Assembly (NCBI GenBank): GCA_963697365.1
Contig: CAVONT010000016.1
Location: 62,001-126,000 of the forward strand
Reading direction: 5' to 3'
DNA from: CAIXZV01 sp963697365
GTDB lineage: Bacteria; Chloroflexota; Limnocylindria; Limnocylindrales; CSP1-4
Length of the DNA: 64,000 nt
How positions within the stretch are numbered: the stretch's first letter is position 1; every line of letters starts with the position of its first letter. Positions 17,678 through 27,530 of this stretch are shown here, piece by piece. Both the position numbers and the translations under genes were made by a program. The notes beneath the pieces were generated by a model. That model did not search any database. It had not been told where the DNA came from and saw nothing but the letters and a program-made list of their open reading frames with translations.

Positions 17678-18616
17678 ATGCCCGGAGGACCTGTGCCAGC
17701 CCGCTCCCGCTCACGCATCCGTCGACGCAGCGCCGCCCTCGGCGCCCTAGCGCTCGTTCTCCTCGTCGGGCTCGTGTTGGGCAGCACCGCGATCGTCACG
17801 AACACCCTCGGCCTCGGCGACCGCGCCGAGAGCCTGGTGCGGCGCGTCGACCTCGCCCTGAACCCGCCACCGGACCGCCCTATCGACGAAGAGGAGGAGG
17901 TCGTCACCCCGCCGCCCTCAGCTGCCGCCACCGCCACCCCGACGCTGGCGACCGGCCAGCCAGCGGACCCCACGCCGGAGCCGACCCCGCCCCCCAGGCG
18001 TGAGGCCGTCGACTTCGACCTCTACCAGAACCCGGCGAGGCAGTTCATCACCGAGCTCGACCACGAGTGGTGCGCGGTGGCCGGCACCCAGATGGTCCTC
18101 GCCGCCCACGACAAGGCGCCGTTGAGCGACGCCTTCCAGCGGGAGCTGGCGTCGCGGATCGGTGAGTGGGAGAGTCGCCGCGACAGCCGCAACGGCGACT
18201 GGGGTCCCGCCGCCATCGCGAAGGCGCTCGAGGCGTACGGCGTTGAGGGCTACAAGGTCCGCGTGTACGACACCCGCCAGCAGGCGCTCGTCGACTCGGC
18301 ACGGGCCATCATGGAGTACCGGGCACCGGTGGTCCTCCTCACGTGGCGCGGCGCCCACACGTGGGTGATGACGGGCTTCCGGGCCGACGCCGATCCGGTG
18401 GTGTTCGACGATGCCAGGATCGAGGGCACCTACATCCTCGACCCGTGGTATCCGCGGGTGTCGTCCATCTGGGGGCCCTCCGATCCCCCGGGCACGTTCC
18501 AGGATGCCGCCGAGATGCGCCGCAACTACCTGCCGTGGGATCGTCCCGAGGGCGCGTACCCGCAGCGCGACGGGAAGTTCCTCGCCGTGGTGCCCACGCA
18601 GCCGCTGGAACCCTAG
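17678..18616 (+). CDS. Secreted or membrane-anchored C39-like cysteine peptidase
   Basis: 312 residues. N-terminal Arg-rich segment, one membrane helix (about 20-42), a Thr/Pro-rich spacer (about 60-110), then a papain-like C39_2 domain. Candidate catalytic residues are Cys132 (EWCAVAGTQMVL), His in GAHTWVMTGF and Asp in ILDPWYP. Such domains occur in peptidases and in inactive relatives. With a single anchor and long linker, the domain should face the outside. A TAGACC hexamer ends 6 nt before the ATG, which hints at a leaderless transcript. Confidence 0.75.
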   Translation: MPGGPVPARSRSRIRRRSAALGALALVLLVGLVLGSTAIVTNTLGLGDRAESLVRRVDLALNPPPDRPIDEEEEVVTPPPSAAATATPTLATGQPADPTPEPTPPPRREAVDFDLYQNPARQFITELDHEWCAVAGTQMVLAAHDKAPLSDAFQRELASRIGEWESRRDSRNGDWGPAAIAKALEAYGVEGYKVRVYDTRQQALVDSARAIMEYRAPVVLLTWRGAHTWVMTGFRADADPVVFDDARIEGTYILDPWYPRVSSIWGPSDPPGTFQDAAEMRRNYLPWDRPEGAYPQRDGKFLAVVPTQPLEP

Positions 18617-18667
18617 GCCGAGGATCAGGCCGGAGCGTCATCCCCAGCCGGAGCTCCAGCCGGAGCC

Positions 18668-20029
18668 TCAGCCCCAGCCGCCCGGCTCGCCACTCTCCGG
18701 GTGCGGCCTGCCGAGCCGCCACGTGAGGGCCACGCCCTGGAGCACCACCCGCACGGCGGTCCCGGCCGCGAACCCGAGCGGGATCGCGATGATCCCGGCC
18801 GTTCCCACCAGCGCGAGCGTCGTCGCCACCGTGACCCCGAACCCGGCGATGGAGGCCAGCACCGGCAGGATCGTGTTGTGCGTCGCGTACAGGCCGCGCG
18901 CCACGAGATGGCCGAGGGCGTCGAACGGGATGGCGAGGCAGAACGCCGCCAGCACTGCGGCCGTCGTGGCCACGTCCTCGGCGTCGAACGCGCCCCCGCC
19001 CAGCAGCACGGAGATCGCCAGCTCGCCGACCACCGCAAGGCCGATCGCCGCGGCCGTGGAGAACACGGCGATCGTGATCGCGCTGCTCTTGACCTGCCGC
19101 CGGAAGCCGACCCGGTCGCCATCTGACCACGACGCGGACAGCACGGGGAATGCGGCGAGCGCGATGGAGGAGCCGATCAGCGCCACCGGCACGCTCTGGA
19201 AGTTGCGGGCGAAGGACACCGACGAGACGCTGCCGGCCGCGAGCGTCGTGGCGACTGCCGTGAAGAACATGAAGGTCAGCGGCTCGATGGGGTGGCTGAT
19301 CATCTTGGGCAGCATCAGCAGGATGAACTCCTTCAGGGCCGGCATGCGCAGGTCCAGCCTGAACCGCAGTCGGACCGAGCTCCGGATCATGCCCACGAGC
19401 CTGATGCCGAGATGGAGCAGCGCCCCCATGACCGCCCCGACCGCCGCGGCCCTGATCCCGAGCTGCTCGTGGAACAGGACCGTGCCCAGCACGATGCCCA
19501 GGTTGTAGAAGATCGGCGCGAGGGCGTAGAACAGGAAGCGCCGCTCCGCGATGAGGATCTCGCCCAGGGTGATCGAGACCGCGAAGATCACCGGCGTCGC
19601 CAGCATCAGCTGGAACAGCTCGAGGTAGCGCGCGGTCGCAGCATCGTCGAACCCCGGGGCGATGACCTCCACCGTCCAGGGCGCGATGAGCAGCAGGACC
19701 AGACTCGTTGTGCCCATGACCAGCACCGCGAGCGTGAGGACGGTCTGGGCGAAGCGTGACGCCGCATCGGGCTCCTGGCCGTCGCGGCGCAGCGAGCTGA
19801 ACACCGGGATGAACGGCGCGGTGAGTCCGGCCGCCACGAGCACGTCGAGCGCGAGCTCGGGGAGGACGAAGGCGGCGTTGTAGGCGTCGAGCTCGATGCT
19901 GGCGCCGTAGGTCCGGGCGAAGATCCGGTCCCGGACGAGCCCCGCGAAGTAGCTCGCGAAGGTCAGGACCCCCAGCAGGATCGCGCCCCGCGGCAGGAAG
20001 CGATCGAGCATTGCCCTGATCGCGGTCAT
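18668..20029 (-). CDS. murJ: MurJ/MviN-family lipid II flippase
   Basis: 453 residues, about 13-14 membrane helices. The N-terminal segment ASYFAGLVRDRIFARTYGAS and the later LAPIFYNLGIVLGT, LPKMISHPIEP and FARNFQSVPVALIGSSIALAAFP are classic MurJ signatures, with the Arg residues that line the central cavity. It flips lipid II to the periplasmic side for the SEDS/PBP machines. No C-terminal pseudokinase domain as in mycobacterial MviN. It follows rarA by 17 nt on the same strand, and ATG 20029 has GGGAGAGGGTCC in front. Confidence 0.88.
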   Translation of the reverse strand: MTAIRAMLDRFLPRGAILLGVLTFASYFAGLVRDRIFARTYGASIELDAYNAAFVLPELALDVLVAAGLTAPFIPVFSSLRRDGQEPDAASRFAQTVLTLAVLVMGTTSLVLLLIAPWTVEVIAPGFDDAATARYLELFQLMLATPVIFAVSITLGEILIAERRFLFYALAPIFYNLGIVLGTVLFHEQLGIRAAAVGAVMGALLHLGIRLVGMIRSSVRLRFRLDLRMPALKEFILLMLPKMISHPIEPLTFMFFTAVATTLAAGSVSSVSFARNFQSVPVALIGSSIALAAFPVLSASWSDGDRVGFRRQVKSSAITIAVFSTAAAIGLAVVGELAISVLLGGGAFDAEDVATTAAVLAAFCLAIPFDALGHLVARGLYATHNTILPVLASIAGFGVTVATTLALVGTAGIIAIPLGFAAGTAVRVVLQGVALTWRLGRPHPESGEPGGWG

Positions 20030-20046
20030 GGACCCTCTCCCTGGCG

Positions 20047-21279
20047 TCAGTCGGTTCGTGGCGGGCGGATGGGCTCGTGCTCGCCCAGGAAGCCGGGATC
20101 CCGACGCTTCGGGCGGTACTGCTGGCGGTGCTGCCCCGGCGGCTCCTCCGACGGGTGGCGGTAGGTTGTTGCTGCGGGTCGCAGGTGCGGGGGCACTGGA
20201 TCGGGACCCTCGGCCTGCACGAGCTCGACCGCGCGGTGGAGGGCGGCTCCCGGCCACCAGTCCCGGCCGGTGCGGCAGAGGTAGACCACCGTCGCCGCGA
20301 GCGGGTAGTGCGCCTCGGGCATCCCAACGCGCTCCGTCGCGTCGAGCGCGGCCACGGCCATCGGCAGGGCCCCGGGGTCGGCTGCGCCCACCTCCTCGCC
20401 CGCGGCCACGACCAGGCGCCGGGCGGCGTGGCGGCCGTCGTCGCCCGCGGCGAGCTGGACCGCGAGCCAGTACAGCGCGGCCTCCTCGTCGCCACCGCGG
20501 ATCGACTTGATCATGGCCGACACCGCCCCAGACCGGTCGTATGGCGCCGTCCGCGACTGGGCTGCCGCCATCACGGCCCGGGCGTCGAGCGCGTCGGCGT
20601 CGGGCGGAAGGAGCGTGACGGCGCCTTCGAGCAGCGACAGGAGGCGTCGGCCGTCGCCTGCTGCGAGGCCCAGCAGGTTGCGCCTGGCGTCCTCGTCGGG
20701 TTCGATCGCGCGCCCCTCCTCGGCGTACGCAGCGAGGCCTCGTTCCAGCAGGACGCCGAGGTCCGCCTCGGACAGGGGCTGCAGGCGGAGGACCGTCATC
20801 CGCGAGAGGAGGGGGGCGATGACGGCACCCGCCATGGGCGGCTCGGTGGTGGCGGCGACGAGCGTGATCCGCCCGTTCTCCACGGCCGCCAGCAGGCCGT
20901 CCTGCTGGTTCTTCGCCAGGCGGTGGAGCTCGTCCACGAACAGGATGGGCGGCCGGCCGGAAGTGGCGCGGATGGTGTCTGCCTCGGCCATGCGGCGACG
21001 GAGGTCGGGGAGGCCCTCGGACGTGGCGTCCAGGGTGAGGTAGCCCAGGGCCAGCTCCGAGGCGAGGAGGCGCCCCAGCGTCGTCTTGCCCGAACCCGGC
21101 GGGCCCCACAGGACCAGGGCGGGCAGGCGACCGGTCGCGATCCAGCGGGTCAGGGGTCCGTCCGGCCCCAGGATGTGGCGCTGGCCGACGACGTCAGCGA
21201 GCGTTGCCGGGCGCAGGCGCGCAGCGAGCGGCATGTGCCGCCGGGCGGGCTCGGTGATGCTCTCGAGATCCTGGAACAC
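20047..21279 (-). CDS. rarA: RarA/MgsA-type replication-associated AAA+ ATPase
   Basis: 410 residues. Walker A at 59-67 (GPPGSGKTT), Walker B about 113 (LFVDELHR), sensor 1 in VAATTEPP, and the RarA-specific C-terminal half, including KSIRGGDEEAALYWLAVQLAAGDD and RLVVAAGEEVGAADP. RarA acts at stalled replication forks and is related to clamp-loader subunits. The normal TENPS sensor 1 sequence reads TTEPP here, a mild variant. The C-terminal 30 residues are Pro/Arg/Gln-rich and look disordered. Starts an operon with murJ. Confidence 0.9.
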   Translation of the reverse strand: MFQDLESITEPARRHMPLAARLRPATLADVVGQRHILGPDGPLTRWIATGRLPALVLWGPPGSGKTTLGRLLASELALGYLTLDATSEGLPDLRRRMAEADTIRATSGRPPILFVDELHRLAKNQQDGLLAAVENGRITLVAATTEPPMAGAVIAPLLSRMTVLRLQPLSEADLGVLLERGLAAYAEEGRAIEPDEDARRNLLGLAAGDGRRLLSLLEGAVTLLPPDADALDARAVMAAAQSRTAPYDRSGAVSAMIKSIRGGDEEAALYWLAVQLAAGDDGRHAARRLVVAAGEEVGAADPGALPMAVAALDATERVGMPEAHYPLAATVVYLCRTGRDWWPGAALHRAVELVQAEGPDPVPPHLRPAATTYRHPSEEPPGQHRQQYRPKRRDPGFLGEHEPIRPPRTD

Positions 21280-21431
21280 GGTTCCCTGTCCTGGGTGTGC
21301 CCGGGTCCGTGCGGGCCCGACCCCGGCAGGGTACCCGGTCGCGAACCGCGCGAGCGGCAGTCAGGCTGCGTCGCGTGTCGCTGGTGGCGTCATCGGCGGT
21401 CGGGGCATGATGGCCCCGTCCCTGCCGGCGC

Positions 21432-21824
21432 TCAACCGATGTTGACGACCCCGACGACGTCGATGAGGACGTAGAGCGCCGCCAGGATCGCGAGCTCCAG
21501 ACCTGCCACGCGAATGATGCGCTTCACGTCGCGCGCGACGTAGGCGTACTCCTTGGCCTCGGCTGCTGCGAAGCTGGCCGCGGAGATGGGGACGTAGTCG
21601 CGGCTGGCGGTGGCACGTTCCCTGGAGCGCTTGCGTGATTCCTCGAGGGCGCGCTCCTGCGCGACCATCTCGGCCTCGAGCTGCGCTGCGCGCTCCAGCT
21701 CGGCGTCGGACAGGCCGGCGGGCTTGGGGGCTGCAGCCGCCGTGGTGGGTGCAGGGGCGGCCGGACGCTTGTCGATCGGCCGACGCTGGCCGGGACGGAC
21801 GCTGCCGCGTGCTCGCTTCGCCAT
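21432..21824 (-). CDS. Unknown basic coiled-coil protein with one C-terminal membrane helix (130 aa)
   Basis: The first 40 residues are rich in Lys, Arg, Pro and Ala. Residues about 45-75 form a charged helix (ELERAAQLEAEMVAQERALEESRKRSRER), then YVARDVKRIIR and a single hydrophobic segment at the C terminus (LELAILAALYVLIDVVGVV). This is a tail-anchored layout with a cytoplasmic basic N terminus. I recognise no family. It stands divergently from the DUF4446 gene. An alternative ATG 28 nt further upstream (21852) would add nine residues. Confidence 0.5.
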   Translation of the reverse strand: MAKRARGSVRPGQRRPIDKRPAAPAPTTAAAAPKPAGLSDAELERAAQLEAEMVAQERALEESRKRSRERATASRDYVPISAASFAAAEAKEYAYVARDVKRIIRVAGLELAILAALYVLIDVVGVVNIG

Positions 21825-21945
21825 GGCGGGGTTCAGGGCCTCCAGGTGCATCGGGTGCCGCGCGCGCGGCATCGGCCGGGAGGATACACCGCCCGCGCGA
21901 AGGATGGCAGAGGATCGCGGAGGATGGCGGATGAGGGGCTGCTGG

Positions 21946-21951
21946 TAGACT
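21946..21951 (+). promoter_or_regulatory. -10 element of the DUF4446 gene
   Basis: TAGACT, 26 nt before the TTG start at 21978. Between them is GGAGAG, a plausible ribosome-binding site 6 nt from the TTG. Confidence 0.45.
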
Positions 21952-21977
21952 CGGGCGCGCCCCACACGGAGAGACTC

Positions 21978-22496
21978 TTGGACGCCCTCGACCAGCTCAT
22001 GACCACCTCACCCGGCATCGTCGTCGGCGTGCTCGGCCTCACCTGCATCGTGCTCGCGGTGGCCGTGCTGCTGCTGGCCCGCCGGACGTCGAAGCTGGAC
22101 AAGCGGCTCGCTGGCCTGACGCGCGGCGAGGACGGGACCAGCCTCGAATCGATCCTCGGCTCGCATCTCGAGCGCGTGTACTCGCTCAACCGGGACGTGG
22201 ACGAGCTGACGACGAAGGCGGCGGACCTCGCGCGGGTCCAGCGCAAGGCCTTCCAGAAGGTGGGGCTCGTCCGCTTCAACCCGTTCGAGGACACGGGCGG
22301 CAACCAGAGCTTTGCCTTGGCGCTGCTCGACCAGGACAAGGACGGGTTCATCGTGAGCAGCCTCCACTCGCGCAACGGCACCCGCATCTACGCGAAGGCG
22401 ATCGCCGCCGGCCGATGCGAGACCGCCATGTCGACCGAAGAGGAGGAGGCGCTCAAGATCGCGCTCGCATCGGGCGCGGGAGCGGCGAAGGCCTGA
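21978..22496 (+). CDS. DUF4446-family protein
   Basis: 172 residues. One membrane helix near the N terminus (about 14-35: GIVVGVLGLTCIVLAVAVLLLA) and a helical linker precede the DUF4446 core: FQKVGLVRFNPFEDTGGNQSFALALLD and a following GFIVSSLHSRNGTRIYAKAI. The family is widespread in Firmicutes, Chloroflexota and Actinomycetota and has no proven function. The TTG start is chosen from GGAGAGACTC just upstream and because upstream in-frame starts would precede the -10 hexamer. Confidence 0.8.
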   Translation: MDALDQLMTTSPGIVVGVLGLTCIVLAVAVLLLARRTSKLDKRLAGLTRGEDGTSLESILGSHLERVYSLNRDVDELTTKAADLARVQRKAFQKVGLVRFNPFEDTGGNQSFALALLDQDKDGFIVSSLHSRNGTRIYAKAIAAGRCETAMSTEEEEALKIALASGAGAAKA

Positions 22497-22656
22497 TCCG
22501 CGTGCGACCCGTGACACCGGAGCTGGCACGGGTCCACGCCACGCTGGGCGCGTGCCCAGACGACCCCGAGCTCCCAAGCCGCCGGATGCCGCCGGCCCCA
22601 CGTCCAGCCCCGACCGCCCACCCCGTCCTGCCCGCCCGCAGCGCAAGGAGCGTCCC

Positions 22657-25600
22657 GTGAGACGCAAGGTCGTCCGCGGCGAGCCGGAGCCGCTCGTCCA
22701 GATCCCGGTCTGGGACACGGGGGTGTCGCCTGCCCCCGACGAGCCGGCGGGCTCCGATGGGCTTGAGCAGCTGCTGCTGGGTCTGAACGCCGAGCAGCGC
22801 AAGGCGGTCATCCACGGCGATGGCCCGCTGCTCGTGGTGGCAGGCGCCGGCACCGGCAAGACCCAGGTGATCACGCGCCGCATCGCGTGGCTGATCGCGT
22901 CCAAGCGGGCGCGCCCGTCGGAGATCCTGGCCCTCACGTTCACGGACCAGGCGGCCGACGAGATGCAGGTCCGCGTGGACCAGCTGGTCCCGTACGGCTA
23001 CACGGACACCGCGATCTCGACGTTCCACGCCTTCGGGGACCGGCTGGTCCGGGAGTTCGCGCTGGAGCTGGGGCTGCCGACGGATGTGCGGGTGCTGTCG
23101 CGCCCAGAGACGGTGGTGTTCCTGGGCGAGCACATCTTCGACCTGGGCCTGGATGCGTACCGGCCCCTCGGCGACCCGACCAAGTTCCTCGACGCGCTCG
23201 CCACGCTGTTCTCGCGGGCCAAGGACGAGGACGTCTCGCCCGAGGCGTTCGCGGCCCACGCCGCCCATCTTCGGGGAGCAGGCCGCCGCGGCGGCGGCGG
23301 CTGCGACGAAGGACGAGGAGCGCGAGGATGCCGCCGCGCTGGCCGAGGAGGCAGGCCACCGGGTCGAGCTCGCCCGTGCCTACGCGGCCTACCAGGCCCT
23401 CCTGGCCCAGGCCGGCGCCATCGACTTCGGGGACCAGGTCTCGCTCGCCCTGCGGCTGCTGCGGGAGTCGCCGGTCGCCCGGGACCAGGTCCAGCGGCGG
23501 TTCAAGTACGTGCTGGTGGATGAGTTCCAGGACACGAACCGCGCCCAGGCGGAGCTGGTCGCGCTCATCGCCCAGCGTCATCGGAGCGTCACGGTGGTGG
23601 GTGACGACGACCAGTCGATCTACAAGTTCCGCGGCGCGGCCATCAGCAACATCCTGGAGTTCCGGGAGCGCTACCGCAACGCGAGGGTGGTCGTCCTCCG
23701 GCGCAACTACCGTTCGCGCGGCCCTATCCTCGATGCCGCATACCGGCTCGTCCGCCACAACGACCCGGACCGCCTCGAGGTTCGCGCCGGGATCGTCAAG
23801 CAGCTCGTCGCGGAGCGCGGGAGTGACGGGGCGCCCGGTGTCCGCCACGAGGCGTTTGCCACGGGCCACGAGGAGGCGGACTGGATCGCCTCGGACATCG
23901 CCCGCCGTATCCGCGAAGGGGCGGCGCCGCGTGACGTGGCCGTGCTCGTCCGCTCGAACGCCGCCGCGGACCCCGTGCTGCGCTCGCTGAACCTCGAGGG
24001 GATCCCGTGGCGGTTCTCGGGCACGTCGGGCCTGTACTCGCGGCCAGAGGTCAAGCTGCTCCTCGCGTTCCTGCGCGCGATCGCAGACCCCGGCTCGTCG
24101 GTGGACGTGTACGCGCTCGCGGCCTCGGACCTGTACGGCCTGGGCGGCACGGATCTCGTGGGCATCGTGAACATGGCCCGCCGTCGCAACCGCTCCATCT
24201 ACGAGATCCTCGATGAGCTGACGCGGCAGCCGGGGATCCTGCGCCTGTCGCCCGAGACACGGGCCGCCGGGGCGAAGCTCGTCGAGGACCTCAACCTGTA
24301 CGTCGAGCTGGGTCATGATCGCTCGGCGGGCGAGGTCCTGTACGCGTTCCTGCGCGGCACCGGCTGGCTCAAGCGCCTCGCCGAGGCCGAGACCGTCGCC
24401 GCCGAGGAGGCGCTGTCCAACATCGCGCGGTTCTTCGACATCGTGCGTGCCCAGTCCGCCCTCCTCGCGGATGACCGGGCCGTCTTCGTGGCCCGCCACC
24501 TCCAGATCCTGATCCAGGCCGGCGACGACCCGCCCACCGCGGACATCGATCCGGACGCGGACGCCGTGGCGGTGATGACCGTCCACAAGGCCAAGGGCCT
24601 CGAGTTCCCCGTGGTCTACCTGCCGGGCCTCATCACGGGACGGTTCCCGGTCGCGGGACGCCGCGAGCCGCTCGCGCTGCCCGTGGAGCTGGTCAACGAG
24701 ACGCTGCCCGAGGGCGACTACCAGCTGCAGGAGGAGCGGCGCCTGTTCTACGTCGGCATGACCCGGGCCCGTGACGAGCTGCTGCTCTCGCACGCTGCGG
24801 ACTACGGTGGCCAGCGTGCACGGCGGGTATCGCCATTCGTGCTCGAGGCCTTGGACCTGCCCGTGGCCGCTGGGGCCGCCGGTGCGGGAGCGAAGCCCGC
24901 CTCGCCCTTGGAGCGGCTTGCCGCGAACGAGCGGACGGCGGCGTCGCCCGTGGCCGTCCGGCGTCGCGACGACGAGCCGCTCACCCTGTCCTTCTATGCG
25001 ATCGACGACTACCTGACCTGTCCGCTCAAGTACAAGTACGCACACCTGCTTCGGGTGCCGCTGGCACCGCATCACTCGATCATCTACGGCTCGGCGCTCC
25101 ATGCGGCCGTGGCGGAGTTCCACCGCCGGCACAAGCGCGGCGAGGTGATGACCGAGGACGCGCTGGTCGCCGTGTTCGAGCAGGCCTGGACGACGGACGG
25201 GTTCCTCTCGCGCGAGCACGAGGAGGCGCGCCTGGCAGCGGGACGGGATGCGCTGCGCCGGTTCCGCGAGGAGCAGCTGGCTCCGGGCGCCGTGATCCCG
25301 GCCTTCGTGGAGCGGGAGTTCAGCTTCATGCTGGATGGGGACCGCGTGCGCGGGCGCTATGACCGCGTGGACATCATCCCGGCGGGCGCGCCCGGCGGAT
25401 CGACCGCACTCGAGCCTGCGGTGCACGGGGAGCGGTCGGTGTCGGGAACGGACGTGGTCGAGCCCACGCTGTTCACGGCCGCCGAGCGCGTCGTGATCAC
25501 CGACTACAAGTCCTCCGACGTGCGTGATCCGGCCAAGGCCAGGGAGCGGGCGAGGAACAGCCTCCAGCTCTCCATCTACGCGATGGGCTACGAGGCGGCG

Positions 25601-25816
25601 ACCGGGCGCCTGCCGGACGCGGTGGCGCTCCACTTCCTCGACACGGGCCTCGTCGGGAGCACGCCGGTTGATGCGAAGCGGATCGAGAAGGCGCGCGAGT
25701 CCATCAAGGCCGCCGCCGCCGGGATCCGGGCACGGGACTTCGCCGCCAAGCCCGATCACATGGCATGCATGTACTGTGCCTTCCGGGCCATCTGCCCGGC
25801 CAGCGTGTCGCGGTAG
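22657..25816 (+). CDS. UvrD/PcrA-type helicase fused to a C-terminal Fe-S RecB-like nuclease; one frame break
   Basis: Frame-corrected length is 1052 residues. Helicase motifs in order: LNAEQRKAV (Q motif), AGAGTGKTQ (I), LTFTDQAADEM (Ia), VDEFQDTNRAQ (II), GDDDQSIYKFRGA (III), MTVHKAKGLEF (V) and FYVGMTRARDEL (VI). The C-terminal third is a PD-(D/E)xK nuclease: an isolated Cys in DYLTCPLKYKY, GSALHAAVAEFH, RYDRVD, ITDYKSS, then CMYCAFRAICP. This Cys arrangement matches the 4Fe-4S clasp of AddB/Cas4-type nucleases. An extra base at about 23268 (Leu CTT/CTC) breaks the frame before an Ala-rich stretch. GTG 22657 has AAGGAG 6 nt upstream. It probably acts in double-strand break processing. Confidence 0.85.
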
Positions 25817-25820
25817 GGCC

Positions 25821-26708
25821 GTGGCGCCGCTGACCGAGGCCGACCGGGCCGCCGTGGCGGCGGTGCTCGCGGGGAGCGCGCGCGGCACGGTCGTGGAGGC
25901 GGACAATCTCGACCTGCTCGCGGTGCTCCCGGACCGGAGCGTGGACCTTGTGTACGCGGACCCGCCGTTCGCGACCGGGGTGCGGCAGCGGCTGGCGTCG
26001 ATCCGGACCGGAACAGGGGAGCGGACACGGCGCGGGTTCGGCGGCCGCGAGTACCGCTACGAGGTGGTCCAGGACCTCGCCTTCGAGGATGACCTGCCGC
26101 TGGACCGGCACCTGGAGGCGCTCGAGGCCCGGCTCCGGGAGGTGCACCGGGTGCTCGCGGACCACGGCTCGCTCTACCTGCACGTGGACTGGCGGACGTC
26201 GCACCACGTGCGGCTGCTGCTCGATAGCGTGTTCGGGGCGGACCGCTTCCTCAACGAGATCATCTGGGCCTACGACTACGGCGGCCGGCACCGGGACCGC
26301 TGGCCGCGCAAGCACGACACGATCCTCTGGTATGCCAAGGGCGATGACTGGCGGTTCGAGCGGGACGCTGTGGACCGGATCCCGTACATGGCACCGGGGC
26401 TGGTGGGGCCGGAGAGGGCGTCCCGCGGCAAGCTGCCCACCGATGTCTGGTGGATGACGATCGTGCCCCCGGCCTCGCCGGAGCGTACGGGCTACCCCAC
26501 GCAGAAGCCGCTGCGACTGCTGGAGCGGATCGTCGCGGCGTCGAGCCGGCCGGGAGACCTCGTGCTGGACCCGTTTGCCGGGTCGGGCACGACGGGGGCG
26601 GCGGCGGCGCGCCTGGGCCGGCGCTGGCTGCTCGTGGACCGGAACCCGGTGGCGGTCGAGATCGCCCGGGCCCGGCTCGCGGCAGAGGGCGAGGGGAGCG
26701 GGGCGTGA
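25821..26708 (+). CDS. Site-specific DNA methyltransferase, beta-class (N6-adenine or N4-cytosine)
   Basis: 295 residues. Motif IV DPPF at 47-50 comes first; the SAM-binding motif (VLDPFAGSGTT) is near residues 250-262. That order defines the beta class, which includes M.HinfI- and CcrM-like enzymes. The region between contains the DNA-recognition part and TGYPTQKPLRLLERIV, typical of the family. No restriction endonuclease gene is adjacent. It begins 4 nt after the helicase-nuclease stop and overlaps the next gene (GTGA), so the three form one operon. It may be a solitary methyltransferase or a partner of the helicase-nuclease. Confidence 0.85.
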   Translation: MAPLTEADRAAVAAVLAGSARGTVVEADNLDLLAVLPDRSVDLVYADPPFATGVRQRLASIRTGTGERTRRGFGGREYRYEVVQDLAFEDDLPLDRHLEALEARLREVHRVLADHGSLYLHVDWRTSHHVRLLLDSVFGADRFLNEIIWAYDYGGRHRDRWPRKHDTILWYAKGDDWRFERDAVDRIPYMAPGLVGPERASRGKLPTDVWWMTIVPPASPERTGYPTQKPLRLLERIVAASSRPGDLVLDPFAGSGTTGAAAARLGRRWLLVDRNPVAVEIARARLAAEGEGSGA

Positions 26709-27508
26709 TCGAGGCCGTCACGCTCGACTTCGGCAACACGCTGGTGCCCGTGCCGGCCGACGGCCTGCGGCGCGTCGTCGCCATCACGGCGCAGGCGGTC
26801 GCCGAGCGGCTGGGGCCGTTCGCCGTCAATGACGTGCTGACGGCCTGGCAGGAGGAGCGCGAACGCCAGTTCCGCGAGGAGGTGCCCCAGTTCCGCGAGG
26901 TGGACCTGGCGCAGCGAGTGGTGCGCGTGGTCGCACGGTTGCGCGGCCTGCCTCCTCCACCGGCCGATGTCCGATGGGACGACGCGGCGGCGGCCGGCTG
27001 GTCCACGCCCGACGAGGTCGAGGCGATCGTGGAGGTCTACTCGCGCTCGTTCGTGGACGCGCTCCCGCCGGACCCGGCCGCCGAGGAGGTGCTGCGGGTC
27101 CTGGCTGGACGCTGCCCCGTCGCGATCCTGTCGAACTGGCCGCTCGCGGCGACCATCGACCGGTACGTGGAGGCCCGCGGCTGGGCACCCCTGCTCGCGG
27201 CGGTCGTGGTCTCACAGCGCGTTGGGACCATCAAGCCGCACCCGGCGATCTTCGCGGCCGCGCGCGCGGCGCTCGGCGACCCGGTGCATGCGTCGATCCT
27301 CCACGTGGGCGACGACTGGGCCGCGGACGTGGTCGGCGCGAAGCGGGCGGGCTGGCGCGCCGGCTACCTCGCCGTTCGCCCTGACGACTCGCCGCTCCCG
27401 GGCTCCGTGCGCGACGCCGAGGTGGACGCGGATCTCGAGGTCCACGCGCTCGCTGATCTCCCGCGGGCGATCGCTGCACTCGATGCTGACGCCTCGCTCC
27501 GCGGCTGA
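26705..27508 (+). CDS. HAD-superfamily hydrolase with altered motif I
   Basis: 267 residues. Motif I is LDFGNTL, with nucleophile Asp8 but Gly in place of the second Asp, the usual general acid. Motif II is ILSNWPL, motif III Lys is in GTIKPHPAIF and motif IV is HVGDDWAADVVGAKRAG. The cap is a helical C1 insertion. Loss of the second Asp is known in some HAD branches that do not hydrolyse phosphate monoesters, so the reaction is uncertain. GTG overlaps the methyltransferase stop. The last residues lie in an exact 19-bp tandem duplication (about 27485-27525), which supplies the stop codon. Confidence 0.75.
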   Translation: MIEAVTLDFGNTLVPVPADGLRRVVAITAQAVAERLGPFAVNDVLTAWQEERERQFREEVPQFREVDLAQRVVRVVARLRGLPPPPADVRWDDAAAAGWSTPDEVEAIVEVYSRSFVDALPPDPAAEEVLRVLAGRCPVAILSNWPLAATIDRYVEARGWAPLLAAVVVSQRVGTIKPHPAIFAAARAALGDPVHASILHVGDDWAADVVGAKRAGWRAGYLAVRPDDSPLPGSVRDAEVDADLEVHALADLPRAIAALDADASLRG

Positions 27509-27530
27509 CGCCTCGCTCCGCGGCTGACGC
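27485..27530. repeat. 19-bp tandem duplication at the HAD gene end
   Basis: GACGCCTCGCTCCGCGGCT occurs twice in direct succession and a third copy begins. Because 19 is not a multiple of three, the second copy is read in another frame, and its TGA ends the HAD gene. The ancestral C terminus may have been different. Confidence 0.75.

Noticed and set aside
25821..26708. A classical type II restriction-modification system.
   Set aside because: No stand-alone endonuclease gene accompanies the methyltransferase; the neighbouring nuclease is a domain of a repair-type helicase.
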